Notes: generated from the letters alone by a model not told the origin. Shown: positions 1-9,018, counted from the first letter of the stretch. The stretch: 21,713 nt of DNA from Fusobacteriales bacterium (GCA_031285605.1 JAITVW010000091.1:1-21713); one strand, 5' to 3'. Numbers and translations are program-made.

Positions 1-1024
1 TAAAAGCTACATCATGTGAATGGACTCCGTTTACATTAAATGCAATAACTCCTACTCTTTCCACGTTTTCTGTATGATATGTCGTAACAAACCCAAGATT
101 GCGAAGTTCAAAAAGAGCCTTCATCTCCAAATCATGTTCTATTTTATTTATCTGATCATAGCCTATTCCGTTAAGATAGTTTATTGCTTCTGAAAGTCCG
201 TAAGCTCCTTCCACATTCTGTGTACCACCCTCGAATTTATTAGGTATTGGTGCAAAAGTGGAATTCTGCTCAGTTACAAATTCTATCATATCTCCGCCGA
301 ATAAAAAAGGCGGCATTTTTTCAAGAAGCTGTCTTTTTCCGTATAAAATACCTACTCCCATTGGAGCAAATAATTTATGACCGGAAAAAGCAAGAAAATC
401 AATATTGCTTTTTAGTACGTCTATCGGAAAGTGCAGTAATGCCTGTGCAGCATCTACCAATACATATGCACCGTTATTATGTGCAATTTCCACTACCTCA
501 TCTACCGGATGAACCACTCCTGTTACATTGGAAACAGCTGAAAAAGCCACCAGCTTAGTTCTTCTGCTTATCTTATACTTAAAATCATCCAAGTCAAACT
601 GACCGTTTTCACGCAGATAAATATACTTTATTTTTGCCTTTTTCTTTTTAGCTACTATCTGCCATGGTACTATATTGGCATGATGATTTGTAATGCCGAG
701 TATTATTTCATCACCTTCATTAATAAATTCCAGACCGAATGAATAAGCCAGCAGATTTATAGATTCAGTCGTACTTTTGGTAAATATTATTTCCTCTTTT
801 TCTTTTGCATTTAAAAATCTCTGCACTGTTTTTCTGGAATCCTCAAAAATTCTTGTGGAATCCATAACAAGCTTGTAAGAACCCCTTCCGGGATTTCCGT
901 TATAGTTTTTATAGTATCTCTCTATACTGTCCAGCACAACCTGAGGTTTTTGCGAAGTTGCGGCAGTATCAAGATAATGCAGATTTTCATCATCAAAAAT
1001 TGGAAATTCTTTTTTTATTTCCAT
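1..1024 (-). CDS. sufS: SufS cysteine desulfurase, 3' part missing (cut by window edge)
   Basis: PLP-dependent group II cysteine desulfurase that takes sulfur from L-cysteine, as a persulfide, for the SufBCD scaffold in the cytoplasm. I translated it by hand: it starts MEIKKEFPIFDDENLHYLDTAA and runs 341 codons to the left edge. Visible family marks are the N-terminal YLDTAATSQKP, the NHHANIVPW segment with the PLP-stacking His, DAAQ, and the PLP lysine K217 in FSGHKLFAPMGVGILYG. The last visible residues are NGVHSHDVAF. The active-site Cys loop and C-terminus (about 65 residues in the family) lie outside the window, so activity cannot be judged. The start is fixed by AAGGAG about 8 nt upstream; that ribosome site overlaps the sufD stop codon, so the pair is probably translationally coupled. 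It is the fourth gene of sufCBDS. Confidence 0.95.
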   Translation of the reverse strand, partial: MEIKKEFPIFDDENLHYLDTAATSQKPQVVLDSIERYYKNYNGNPGRGSYKLVMDSTRIFEDSRKTVQRFLNAKEKEEIIFTKSTTESINLLAYSFGLEFINEGDEIILGITNHHANIVPWQIVAKKKKAKIKYIYLRENGQFDLDDFKYKISRRTKLVAFSAVSNVTGVVHPVDEVVEIAHNNGAYVLVDAAQALLHFPIDVLKSNIDFLAFSGHKLFAPMGVGILYGKRQLLEKMPPFLFGGDMIEFVTEQNSTFAPIPNKFEGGTQNVEGAYGLSEAINYLNGIGYDQINKIEHDLEMKALFELRNLGFVTTYHTENVERVGVIAFNVNGVHSHDVAF

Positions 1025-1034
1025 ATTGAGCTCC

Positions 1035-2162
1035 TTATATTCTTTTTTCCAGTTCTTCCAGCAGTTTATTTTTCATCTCTGTGTCATCTATACTATTTAA
1101 TATAGGCTTGAAAGAAGATTCTATTATAAGCTTCTTGGCATTATTTTCCGAAAGACCTCTGCTCATCAGATAGAACAGCTTAGCTTCATCTATTTTTCCT
1201 ATGCTGGCAGAATGTTCACCTGTTACATCATCCTCATCACAGAATAATCCGGGAATAGAATCAGATCTTACACCTTTGTCAAGCAGAATTGCAAATTCTC
1301 CTTCTCTCCCTGCCGAACGGACTGCTCCCTTTTTAAAATAAAGATTTCCTCTAAAAACCTTTCTTGCAGTATCCTTTACAGCTCCTCTTCCTTCTATTAT
1401 CCCTGAAGTATCTCTGCCTCGGAATATTACAGAATATTCAAGGTCTGCTTTTCTGTCTTTATCAGCAAGATATCCCGGCCATATTTCTATTTTGGCACCG
1501 TCTTCCTCAAGATAGCTTTTATTGCTTACTGCATTTACCTTTGCTCCCATTTCCATGCTGTAAATTGCTGTATCGGCATTTCCGAAAATCTCGGCTTTAC
1601 TTCCTTCAAAGTTATAACTCTTCAGATTCAGATTCTGTATTTTAATAATCTTAAGCTTTGAATTCGGTTTCGCTATTATTTTGATCATTCCGTTATGATA
1701 TGCTTCTGTATCATCTTCCGAATTATAGTTTATAATAACTGTTCCTTCTGAAAAGTCCTCTGCTACAATTACGTTATAATCAATAAGCAGATTATTTTCC
1801 TTATTAAAATTATAATTGATACATACTGTACCTTCCAGCTTCTTTCTTTCACTTATATGAATAAATTTCCCGCTGTTATAAAATGAAAACATCTGTGAGT
1901 TAAAAAACTCATTTAATCCGTATTCATTGTCATTATTATATTTTTCTATGTCCTGAAATGCTTCATTTATGTCTTTTACTGTTAATCCGTCCTGCTCTGT
2001 ATTTCTTACAGAAACTCCGCCAAATTTTTTATAATCTTCCGGAACCTCTACATTATGACTGATTCTTTTCCATTTCGGCGCTGACAAAGCTGAATATTTT
2101 CTAAAATTATCTATCCTGAACTGATAATTATCAAGTTCTTTTATATTATCTTCGTTAAACAT
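1035..2162 (-). CDS. sufD: SufD, Fe-S cluster assembly scaffold subunit
   Basis: Partner of SufB in the SufBC2D complex, which builds Fe-S clusters and is involved in iron acquisition in E. coli. The protein has 375 residues, somewhat shorter than E. coli SufD. The C-terminal family region is clear: residues 300-345 include SDSIPGLFCDEDDVTGEHSASIGKID and LFYLMSRGLSENNAKKLI. H317 in GEHSASIG aligns by eye with the interface His of E. coli SufD. The middle is the expected run of beta-rich sequence. The N-terminal half is poorly conserved. The start ATG follows GGAGGA, which overlaps the TAG stop of sufB 12 nt upstream, so the gene lies in tight operon with sufB and sufS. SufB and SufD share this C-terminal fold; the lower conservation and the position between sufB and sufS support SufD. 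Confidence 0.93.
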   Translation of the reverse strand: MFNEDNIKELDNYQFRIDNFRKYSALSAPKWKRISHNVEVPEDYKKFGGVSVRNTEQDGLTVKDINEAFQDIEKYNNDNEYGLNEFFNSQMFSFYNSGKFIHISERKKLEGTVCINYNFNKENNLLIDYNVIVAEDFSEGTVIINYNSEDDTEAYHNGMIKIIAKPNSKLKIIKIQNLNLKSYNFEGSKAEIFGNADTAIYSMEMGAKVNAVSNKSYLEEDGAKIEIWPGYLADKDRKADLEYSVIFRGRDTSGIIEGRGAVKDTARKVFRGNLYFKKGAVRSAGREGEFAILLDKGVRSDSIPGLFCDEDDVTGEHSASIGKIDEAKLFYLMSRGLSENNAKKLIIESSFKPILNSIDDTEMKNKLLEELEKRI

Positions 2163-2174
2163 CTAAGTGTCCTC

Positions 2175-3587
2175 CTATCCTATAGTACCTTCCAGCTCCA
2201 GCTCTATTAATTTATTTAACTCTACTGCATATTCAAGCGGCAGTTCCTTAGAAATCGGCTCCACGAATCCTCTTACTATCATGGCTTTTGCTTCATCCTT
2301 GCTGATACCTCTCGACATTAAATAAAAAACAGCTTCCTCGCTTATTCTTCCTATCTTGGCCTCATGCCCGATATCTATATTGTCATTATGTATTTCTATA
2401 ACAGGTATAGTATCTGATCTTGATTCATTATCAAGCATAAGTGACTCACACTCTACTGTAGACTTACATCCGTGTGCATCAGGCGCCACTCTCAGAAGTC
2501 CCCTGTACAAAGCCGTACCTCCGTTTTTGGAAATTGACTTTGAGTGTACATTGGAAGTTGTGTACGGTGCTGCATGTATTACTTTTGATCCTGTATCCAG
2601 ATACTGCCCTGTGGAAGCAAAAGTAATTCCTGTAAATTCACATCTTGCACGCTCTCCTTTAAGTATACTCATGGGATAAAGCATTGATACTCTTGAACCG
2701 AATGATCCTGATACCCATTCTATTATTCCGTCTGCCTCTACTGTTGCTCTTTTGGTATTCAGATTGTACATATTTCTTGACCAGTTTTCTATAGTCGAAT
2801 ATCTTAGTTTTCCGCCTTTTTTTATAAATAATTCCACTGCTCCTGCGTGAAGTGCATTTTTCTGATATTTTGGCGCCGAACACCCTTCTATAAAGTGTAA
2901 ATCTGCACCTTCCTCCACTATTATCAGCGTATGCTCAAATTGTCCGGCTTCAGCGGCATTTAGTCTGAAATATGACTGCAAAGGCTTATCTACTTTTACC
3001 CCTTTCGGAACATATACAAATGATCCCCCTGACCACACAGCCCCGTGCAGTGCAGCAAACTTATGATCATTCACGGTTATAAGTTTCATAAAATATTCTT
3101 TTACTATATCTTCATGCTCTCTAAGCGCTGTCTCTATATCAGTATAGATAACTCCCTGTTTTACCAGCTCTTCATGAATACTGTGGTATACCACTTCAGA
3201 GTCATACTGTGCTCCCACTCCTGCGAGTGACAGCTTTTCAGCCTCAGGTATTCCCAGCCTGTCAAAAGTATTTTTTATATAATCAGGTACATCATCCCAT
3301 GAATCACTCATTATTTTGCTGTCAGGACGCAGATAGTGAATAATATCATCTATGTCTAAATCGGACAGATCAGCACCCCATTCAGGCATAGGTTTGGAAT
3401 TATACACTTCGAGCGACTTTAATCTATGCTCAAGCATCCATTCAGGTTCGTTTTTTTCTTTGGAAATTGTTCTTATTATTTCCTCTGTCAAACCTTTTTT
3501 AGTGGTAAATTCATGCTTCATTTCATCTTTTATATCATAAACGCCTCTTTCAATATCGGCAATATAAGTTTTCTTTCTGTCTTCCAA
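2175..3587 (-). CDS. sufB: SufB, Fe-S cluster assembly scaffold subunit
   Basis: Main scaffold of the SufBC2D complex, on which nascent Fe-S clusters form from SufS-derived sulfur. About 470 residues, the usual length for the Gram-positive-like SufB. Strong family segments include GVGAQYDSEVVYHSI (near residue 125), VWSGGSFVYVPKGVKVDKPLQSYFR (185-210), EGADLHFIEGCSAPKY (226-240), SMLYPMSILKGERARCEFTGI (300-320) and HGCKSTVECESLMLDNESRSDTIP (372-395), ending FYLMSRGISKDEAKAMIVRGF. The longer reading starts at GTG 3596, but that codon sits inside the only ribosome site (GAGGTGA, about 3594-3600). I therefore prefer TTG at 3587, 8 nt after GAGG, giving a protein that begins MEDRKKTYIADIERG. The gap to the sufC stop is then 16 nt. 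Confidence 0.95.
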   Translation of the reverse strand: MEDRKKTYIADIERGVYDIKDEMKHEFTTKKGLTEEIIRTISKEKNEPEWMLEHRLKSLEVYNSKPMPEWGADLSDLDIDDIIHYLRPDSKIMSDSWDDVPDYIKNTFDRLGIPEAEKLSLAGVGAQYDSEVVYHSIHEELVKQGVIYTDIETALREHEDIVKEYFMKLITVNDHKFAALHGAVWSGGSFVYVPKGVKVDKPLQSYFRLNAAEAGQFEHTLIIVEEGADLHFIEGCSAPKYQKNALHAGAVELFIKKGGKLRYSTIENWSRNMYNLNTKRATVEADGIIEWVSGSFGSRVSMLYPMSILKGERARCEFTGITFASTGQYLDTGSKVIHAAPYTTSNVHSKSISKNGGTALYRGLLRVAPDAHGCKSTVECESLMLDNESRSDTIPVIEIHNDNIDIGHEAKIGRISEEAVFYLMSRGISKDEAKAMIVRGFVEPISKELPLEYAVELNKLIELELEGTIG

Positions 3588-3603
3588 GTTATTCACCTCT
3601 TTT

Positions 3604-4350
3604 TTAAAGTCCTAGTTCTTCCTTCATTTTTTGATACCCGTTTTTCTCAATATATTCCACCAGCTCTGTCCCGCCGCTTTTTACTATTCTTCCATCCATC
3701 AGTATGTGGACAAAATCAGGTTTCAGATAATCAAGGACTTTATTATAATGAGTTATTATAAGAAGTGCGTTATTATCATTTTTCAATTTTTGTACACCCT
3801 CGAAAACTATCTTTGTAGCATCTCTGTCAAGTCCTGAATCTGTTTCATCCAAAATTGCCAGCTTTGGTTCCAGAACCGCCATCTGAAGTATTTCGTTTTT
3901 CTTTTTTTCTCCCCCTGAAAAGCCTACATTCAAATGTCTGTCTGCATATGCAGGGTCTATATGAAATCTTTCCATTTTTTCTACTAATTCCTGATGAAAC
4001 TGCATAAAATATTGTTTTTCTCCTGATACTGCTTCTTTTGCAGCTCTCAAAAAGTCTTCCACAGTAAGTCCCGGTATTTCTTCAGGATACTGAAAAGATA
4101 AAAACATTCCTTTTTGTGCTCTTTCATCCACAGAAAGATCATTTATTTCCTCACCGTCAAATATTATATCCCCGCCTGAAATTTCATATTTAGGATGTCC
4201 GACCAAAACACTTGCCAGAGTTGATTTTCCGGCTCCGTTAGGTCCCATAATAACATGTACTTCCCCTTTATTTATATTAAGGTTCAATCCCTTTAAAATT
4301 TCTTTATCTTCAACTTTAGCTTTTAGTTCCTTAAGCTCCAATAAACTCAT
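3604..4350 (-). CDS. sufC: SufC, ABC-type ATPase of the SUF complex
   Basis: Cytoplasmic ABC ATPase that binds SufB and SufD and drives the conformational change needed for Fe-S assembly. It is a soluble ABC protein, not a transporter. The 248-residue protein shows Walker A GPNGAGKST (36-44), the SufC-type signature FSGGEKKKNE (144-153), Walker B LAILDETDSGLD (164-175) and the H-loop His201 in IITHYNKVLDYL. A longer frame opens at TTG 4410, but that codon is inside the predicted -35 box. The ATG at 4350 has GGAGG 5 nt upstream and gives the normal family N-terminus MSLLELKELK. It is the first gene of the operon, directly after the promoter and palindrome array. Confidence 0.96.
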   Translation of the reverse strand: MSLLELKELKAKVEDKEILKGLNLNINKGEVHVIMGPNGAGKSTLASVLVGHPKYEISGGDIIFDGEEINDLSVDERAQKGMFLSFQYPEEIPGLTVEDFLRAAKEAVSGEKQYFMQFHQELVEKMERFHIDPAYADRHLNVGFSGGEKKKNEILQMAVLEPKLAILDETDSGLDRDATKIVFEGVQKLKNDNNALLIITHYNKVLDYLKPDFVHILMDGRIVKSGGTELVEYIEKNGYQKMKEELGL

Positions 4351-4381
4351 TACAACCTCCATAAATAATATATATACAACT

Positions 4382-4410
4382 ATTCTACTATATAATACCA
4401 AAGTAGTCAA
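4382..4410 (-). promoter_or_regulatory. Sigma-70-type promoter of the suf operon
   Basis: Read on the minus strand, TTGACT (4405-4410) is separated by exactly 17 nt from TAGAAT (4382-4387). Both hexamers match consensus at five of six positions. Transcription would start near 4375, giving a leader of about 25 nt that contains the GGAGG of sufC. It is the best-spaced promoter in the intergenic region. Confidence 0.75.
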
Positions 4411-4413
4411 TAA

Positions 4414-4458
4414 TCAAAATTATTTTGGTTTCAAAATATTTTGATTCAAAATATTCGA
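4414..4458. promoter_or_regulatory. Three tandem palindromes upstream of the suf promoter, candidate operator
   Basis: Three copies of one motif stand side by side just upstream of the suf -35 box. The central copy TCAAAATATTTTGA (4431-4444) is a perfect 14-bp palindrome. The promoter-proximal copy (4414-4428) has the arms CAAAAT and ATTTTG with one extra centre base. The distal copy (4446-4458) is degenerate, TCAAAATATTCGA. Start-to-start spacings are 17 and 15 bp. This arrangement is typical of binding sites for a dimeric regulator, but I cannot assign the protein. AT-richness makes simple palindromes easier by chance, though three aligned copies are less so. Confidence 0.5.
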
Positions 4459-4844
4459 TATCAATCCTATATTAAGTATTCAGAATATAAAAATGTAATA
4501 ATTATAATTTATTTTTTTATAAGTTTTTATTTATATATTTTTTTATATCAAAACATGCTGTTATTATATAAATAAAAAAAACCATGAATTAATATTTTAA
4601 TTTTCTATGATTTTTTCTGATATTGGGAATATTTTTAAAAATTCTTGTCTGAAACAAAAAAGATATATTTTTCTATATAAAATAAAAATCAATAAAGGTT
4701 TATTAAATAAAATTTCTGTTTCTGGCTTATCTGTTTATGAGAAAGTATTTTAAATACACAGGATATTTATTTTTTATTTGATCTGCAAAGTAATTTTTCA
4801 ATTTTATTTATTTCTCAAAAATAAATTTTTTATATGTTACTGCT
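4459..4844. other. AT-rich intergenic stretch between acpS and the suf operator
   Basis: This stretch is extremely AT-rich and has no credible open frame. A weak inverted repeat with arms AATTAA and TTAATT near 4587-4605, flanked by A and T runs, could be a poor intrinsic terminator for acpS. A 7-bp all-AT stem (TTTATTT, AAATAAA) also lies near 4807-4826. I see no confident terminator, repeat or RNA gene. Confidence 0.4.
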
Positions 4845-5225
4845 CTATTTTTGTTTATCTTCTTTATACAAAATAACTGTAGAAACAGCATACTCCTTAC
4901 TGTGTGATATACTGATCTGAAATTTCACGCCTTCCATTATTTTCTCCAGATCATTATAAAATTTCAGATAAGGTTTGCCAAGTTCGTCATTGTATATTTC
5001 TATATCTACCAGATTGAATCCCCTGAAACCTGTTCCTACAGCCTTGGATACAGCTTCCTTTGCTGCAAATCTGCCTGCATAGCCGGGATATGGATTTTTA
5101 CGCTTTTCCACATGCTCTATTTCATGTTTGGTAAAAACCCTTCCTTTAAATGTCTTTACATTATTTATAGCATTTTTTATTCTCTCTATTTCTATTATAT
5201 CTGTTCCTATTCCTATTATCTGCAT
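4845..5225 (-). CDS. acpS: Holo-[acyl-carrier-protein] synthase
   Basis: Transfers the 4'-phosphopantetheine group from CoA to the active serine of apo-ACP, activating fatty-acid synthesis. The 126 residues fit the AcpS family. The N-terminal MQIIGIGTDIIEIERI carries the metal-binding Asp (D9), and GRFAAKEAVSKAVGTGF (51-67) carries the conserved Glu (E57). The C-terminal SISHSKEYAVSTVIL (105-119) is the family's His-containing strand. The start ATG has AGAGGA 7 nt upstream. The gene stands alone between the pyruvate oxidoreductase and suf, all on the same strand. The oxidoreductase has a terminator before it, so acpS probably uses its own promoter. Confidence 0.95.
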   Translation of the reverse strand: MQIIGIGTDIIEIERIKNAINNVKTFKGRVFTKHEIEHVEKRKNPYPGYAGRFAAKEAVSKAVGTGFRGFNLVDIEIYNDELGKPYLKFYNDLEKIMEGVKFQISISHSKEYAVSTVILYKEDKQK

Positions 5226-5266
5226 AATTCTGTCCTCTCGGCTAAAAAACTTTATTTATTATTAAT

Positions 5267-5295
5267 AGCATACACTATATATTTCTTTTTGTTTA
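5267..5295 (-). promoter_or_regulatory. Possible acpS promoter
   Basis: On the minus strand TAAACA (5290-5295) and TATGCT (5267-5272) are 17 nt apart, each matching consensus at four of six positions. It sits 42 nt before the acpS start codon and downstream of the preceding terminator. The hexamers are weak and the sequence is AT-rich, so this is tentative. Confidence 0.35.
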
Positions 5296-5391
5296 GATTT
5301 TTCATCAGCAATTTTAGAAAAAATAAAGTTATTTCCATAATATAATTTTATTTAATTTCAATACATTAACTTTAAATTTACTTTCCTTATT

Positions 5392-5426
5392 ATTAAGAAA
5401 AACCGAATCAAATGATCCGGTTTTCT
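5392..5426 (-). terminator. Intrinsic terminator of the pyruvate oxidoreductase gene
   Basis: Seven-base-pair stem AAAACCG (5399-5405) with CGGTTTT (5418-5424), extended after one mismatch by ATC/GAT around a four-base loop. On the minus strand it is followed by a run of T (TTTTTCTT). It begins 7 nt after the stop codon at 5432, the normal place for a terminator. Confidence 0.85.
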
Positions 5427-5431
5427 CTATA

Positions 5432-8400
5432 TTAATTTTGTGAGTAATCAAGTGAAGCCAATCTCTTATAGTAATTCCATCTGTCCTGAGCATTGCTTTT
5501 ATTTTGTGCAAATAATATTTTTGCTTTTTCAGGGAATTCTCCTGCAAGAATTGTATATCTTCTTTCTCTTTTCAGATAATCTTCAAATTTATCCCAGTCA
5601 GGATCCTTACAATCTATTTGCAACGGATTCTTACCTTGTTCAGTTAATCTTGGATCAAATCTGAAAATCGGCCAGTATCCGGCTTCTGTAGCTAATTTTT
5701 CTTCTGTCTGAGATTTTCCCATACCTTCTTTGATTCCGTGCGCTATACATGGCGAGTATGCTATTACAATTGATGGTCCTGGATAAGCCTCTGCTTCTTT
5801 GAATGCTTTTAGTGCCTGATTTTGATTTGCACCCATAGATATCTGAGCTACATAAATATTTCCATAAGTCATAGAAATAGCTGCCAGATCTTTTTTCTTA
5901 GTTGGTTTACCAGATGCCGCAAATTTTTCTACAGATGCTGCAGGTGATGATTTAGATGCTTGTCCGCCGGTATTAGAATAAAGCTCTGTATCCAGTACAA
6001 GAACATTTACATCTTCTCCTGATGCAAGTACATGGTCAAGACCTCCATAACCTATATCATATGCCCATCCGTCTCCTCCGAATATCCATTGTGATTTCTT
6101 AACAAGATATTGTTTTAGAGAAAGAATTTCTTTTGCTCCCTGTCCGCTTTCTTTTTCTAATAACGGAAGTATTTTATTTCTTAATTCTTTTGTTTTATCT
6201 CCGTTTTGTTTGTTTTCTATCCATTCTTTATATAATCCCTGTAATTCAGGAGATACTTCATTCATAGTATTTGCCATTACTGCTTCTATTCTGTTTCTAA
6301 GAGTTTCTACTCCTAAAAACATACCGAATCCGTACTCAGCATTGTCTTCAAATAATGAAGATGCCCAAGCCGGTCCTTCTCCGTCAGCATGTGTAGTATA
6401 AGGTGTTGCCGGTGCAGATCCTCCGTAAATAGAAGAACATCCTGTAGCATTTGCTACCATCATTCTGTCACCGAATAACTGTGTAACTAATTTTACATAT
6501 GGTGTTTCCCCGCATCCTGCACATGCTCCCGAAAATTCAAATAACGGCTGTGCAAACTGTGAAGATTTTACATTATCTTTCCCCATAATATGATCTTTGT
6601 AGCTTACTTTATTAAATAAGTAATCTGTATTTTCTTTTTCGCCTTTATCCATTTGTGATTCGATAGGCTCCATTTTAATAGCTTTTCCTTTTGGTGCAGG
6701 ACATACGTTTACGCATGATCCGCATCCTGTACAGTCTAATGTAGAAACCTGTATTTTATACTGCAGACCTTCAAGTCCTTTACCCATAGCTTTTATAGTT
6801 GTTAATCCTTCCGGTGCAGCTGCAAGCTCTTCTTCATTAATTAAGAATGGTCTTATTACTGCATGAGGACAAACAAAAGCACACTGGTTACACTGTATAC
6901 AGTTTTCAGGTATCCATTCAGGAACATTTACCGCTATTCCTCTTTTTTCATATGCAGTAGTTCCGTTTTCAAACGTTCCGTCTTCATATCCTAAGAATGC
7001 TGATACCGGTAAATCGTCACCTTTTACTGCATTGATAGGTTCTGCTATTCTTTTTACGAATTCCGGTTTTCCGCTGTCTACTATTTCTTTATCTACAGGA
7101 AGATTAGACCATGCAGGATCTACTGTTACTTCCACAAGTCCTTCTGTTCCTTTGTCTACAGCTGCCCAGTTCATCTTTACTATATCCTGTCCTTTTGCAC
7201 CATATGTTTTTTCGATGTATTCTTTCATGTATGTTTTAGCCTCTTCATAAGGTATTACATTAGTCAGCTTGAAGAATGCGGACTGCATAATTGTATTTGT
7301 TCTGGTACCTAATCCTACTTCTTCTGCCATAGCTGTTGCATTTATAATATAAAACTTTGCTTTTCTGTCAGCAAGTAATTTTTTAATTTCATTCGGCAGA
7401 TGCTCTACTACTTTATCTGCATCCCAGATACTGTTTAGTAAGAAAGAGCCTCCTTCTTTAAGTCCTGTCAGCATATCATATTTCCCTAAATATGCAGGAA
7501 CCGAACATGCCACGAAGTTAGCCTTTGTAACTAAGTATGTCGATCTGATCGGATCTTTACTGAATCTAAGGTGAGATCTTGTTACTCCTCCCGATTTCTT
7601 AGAATCATATGCAAAATATCCTTGTGAGTACAGAGATGTTTTATCCCCTATAATTTTAATTGAATTTTTGTTTGCTCCCACTGTTCCGTCTGATCCCAGT
7701 CCGAAGAACAAGCACTCTGTTACATCTGCATTTCCTGTGAAAACAGGTTCAGCAAGCGGTAATGACGTAAATGTAACATCATCTATTATTCCTATAGTAA
7801 ACTGATCTTTTGGTTCAGGCTGCTTTAAGTTATTATACACTGCTACTATCTGTTCAGGAGTAGTATCTTTTGAAGATAATCCGTATCTTCCCCCTACTAT
7901 GACCGGAGCATTTTCTTTTCCGTAGTAAATAGATTTTACATCAAGATATAAAGGTTCTCCTGTAGCTCCGGGTTCTTTGGTTCTGTCTAATACTCCCAGA
8001 CTTTTTACACTCTTCGGCATTGCGTCAAAGAAGTATTTTTCTGAGAATGGTCTGTATAGATGAACACTTAGTAATCCTACTTTTTCACCTTTTGATACTA
8101 AAAGATCCACTGTTTCTTTTATAGCTTCCGTTACTGATCCCATTGCCACTATTACGTATTCTGCATTTGGGTCTCCATAATATACAAACGGTGCATATTC
8201 TCTTCCAGTTACTTTTGAAATTTCCTTTAAATAATGATTCATGATATCAGGTACTGCATCATAAAATTTATTTTGTACTTCTCTTGTCTGGAAATATATA
8301 TCATCATTTTCAGCAGTTCCTCTTGTTACCGGATGTTCAGGATTTAATGCATGTTCTCTGAATCTTGTCACTGCTTCCATATCGATTAAGTCTTCATATA

Positions 8401-8968
8401 CTTTATAGTCCATTACTTCTACTTTTTGTATTTCATGTGAAGTTCTGAATCCGTCAAAAAAGTGTAAAACCGGAACTCTTGATTTTATTGCTGCTAAGTG
8501 TGCAACACCAGCCAAGTCCATTACCTGCTGAACTGAACCGGTTGCCAGCATTGACCATCCGGCCTGTCTTGCAGAGTAAATATCAGAATGGTCTCCAAAG
8601 ATTGACAAAGCCTGAGCTGACAGTGCCCTAGCACTTACATGCATTACTCCAGGCAATAATTCTCCGGCTATTTTATACATATTAGGTATTTTTAAAAGTA
8701 AACCTTGCGACGCTGTATAAGTAGTCGTTAACGCTCCTGATTGCAGTGATCCATGTACAGTTCCTGCTGCTCCTCCTTCTGACTGCATTTCCGCCATTTT
8801 TACCGGTACACCAAACAGATTTTTCTTTCCGTATGCTGCCCATTCGTCTGTGTATTCAGCCATTGGTGAAGATGGTGTGATTGGATAAATTCCGGCAACT
8901 TCTGTAAATGCATATGATGCATATGCGGCTGCCTGATTTCCATCCATAGTTTTCATTACTTTAGCCAT
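5432..8968 (-). CDS. nifJ: Pyruvate:ferredoxin (flavodoxin) oxidoreductase, single-chain
   Basis: Homodimeric enzyme that oxidises pyruvate with CoA to acetyl-CoA and CO2, passing electrons to ferredoxin or flavodoxin. It is central to anaerobic fermentation. The 1178 residues match the full fused form. The N-terminal domain begins MAKVMKTMDGNQAAAYASYAFTE and includes GIYPITPSSPMAEYTDEWA. The ferredoxin domain has CIQCNQCAFVC (about 689-699) and CTGCGSCVNVC (about 745-756). The C-terminal TPP domain has CAGCGETPY (about 813), ATGCSSIYGGS, GDGWAYDIGYGG (about 962) and LYSNTGGQASKSSP. Cysteines for three [4Fe-4S] clusters are therefore present. The start ATG has GGAGG 9-10 nt upstream. A promoter lies upstream and a terminator follows the stop, so it is probably monocistronic. 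The alternative name is por. Confidence 0.97.
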   Translation of the reverse strand: MAKVMKTMDGNQAAAYASYAFTEVAGIYPITPSSPMAEYTDEWAAYGKKNLFGVPVKMAEMQSEGGAAGTVHGSLQSGALTTTYTASQGLLLKIPNMYKIAGELLPGVMHVSARALSAQALSIFGDHSDIYSARQAGWSMLATGSVQQVMDLAGVAHLAAIKSRVPVLHFFDGFRTSHEIQKVEVMDYKVYEDLIDMEAVTRFREHALNPEHPVTRGTAENDDIYFQTREVQNKFYDAVPDIMNHYLKEISKVTGREYAPFVYYGDPNAEYVIVAMGSVTEAIKETVDLLVSKGEKVGLLSVHLYRPFSEKYFFDAMPKSVKSLGVLDRTKEPGATGEPLYLDVKSIYYGKENAPVIVGGRYGLSSKDTTPEQIVAVYNNLKQPEPKDQFTIGIIDDVTFTSLPLAEPVFTGNADVTECLFFGLGSDGTVGANKNSIKIIGDKTSLYSQGYFAYDSKKSGGVTRSHLRFSKDPIRSTYLVTKANFVACSVPAYLGKYDMLTGLKEGGSFLLNSIWDADKVVEHLPNEIKKLLADRKAKFYIINATAMAEEVGLGTRTNTIMQSAFFKLTNVIPYEEAKTYMKEYIEKTYGAKGQDIVKMNWAAVDKGTEGLVEVTVDPAWSNLPVDKEIVDSGKPEFVKRIAEPINAVKGDDLPVSAFLGYEDGTFENGTTAYEKRGIAVNVPEWIPENCIQCNQCAFVCPHAVIRPFLINEEELAAAPEGLTTIKAMGKGLEGLQYKIQVSTLDCTGCGSCVNVCPAPKGKAIKMEPIESQMDKGEKENTDYLFNKVSYKDHIMGKDNVKSSQFAQPLFEFSGACAGCGETPYVKLVTQLFGDRMMVANATGCSSIYGGSAPATPYTTHADGEGPAWASSLFEDNAEYGFGMFLGVETLRNRIEAVMANTMNEVSPELQGLYKEWIENKQNGDKTKELRNKILPLLEKESGQGAKEILSLKQYLVKKSQWIFGGDGWAYDIGYGGLDHVLASGEDVNVLVLDTELYSNTGGQASKSSPAASVEKFAASGKPTKKKDLAAISMTYGNIYVAQISMGANQNQALKAFKEAEAYPGPSIVIAYSPCIAHGIKEGMGKSQTEEKLATEAGYWPIFRFDPRLTEQGKNPLQIDCKDPDWDKFEDYLKRERRYTILAGEFPEKAKILFAQNKSNAQDRWNYYKRLASLDYSQN

Positions 8969-9018
8969 TTCTTTTCCTCCCTAGATTTATATATAAAAAT
9001 TATTATACGTTCATAAAA

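Noticed and set aside
3604..4410. Extended sufC reading of 268 residues
   Set aside because: The extra 20 residues begin at TTG inside the -35 box, lie upstream of the predicted transcription start, and have no ribosome site; the family N-terminus begins at 4350.
4580..4620. A/T-flanked inverted repeat as a terminator of acpS
   Set aside because: The stem is short, nearly all A-T and interrupted, and it is over 200 nt past the stop codon; too weak to call.
5329..5547. Minus-strand short frame overlapping the nifJ 3' end and its terminator
   Set aside because: It lies in another phase of nifJ and continues through the intrinsic terminator; no family features.
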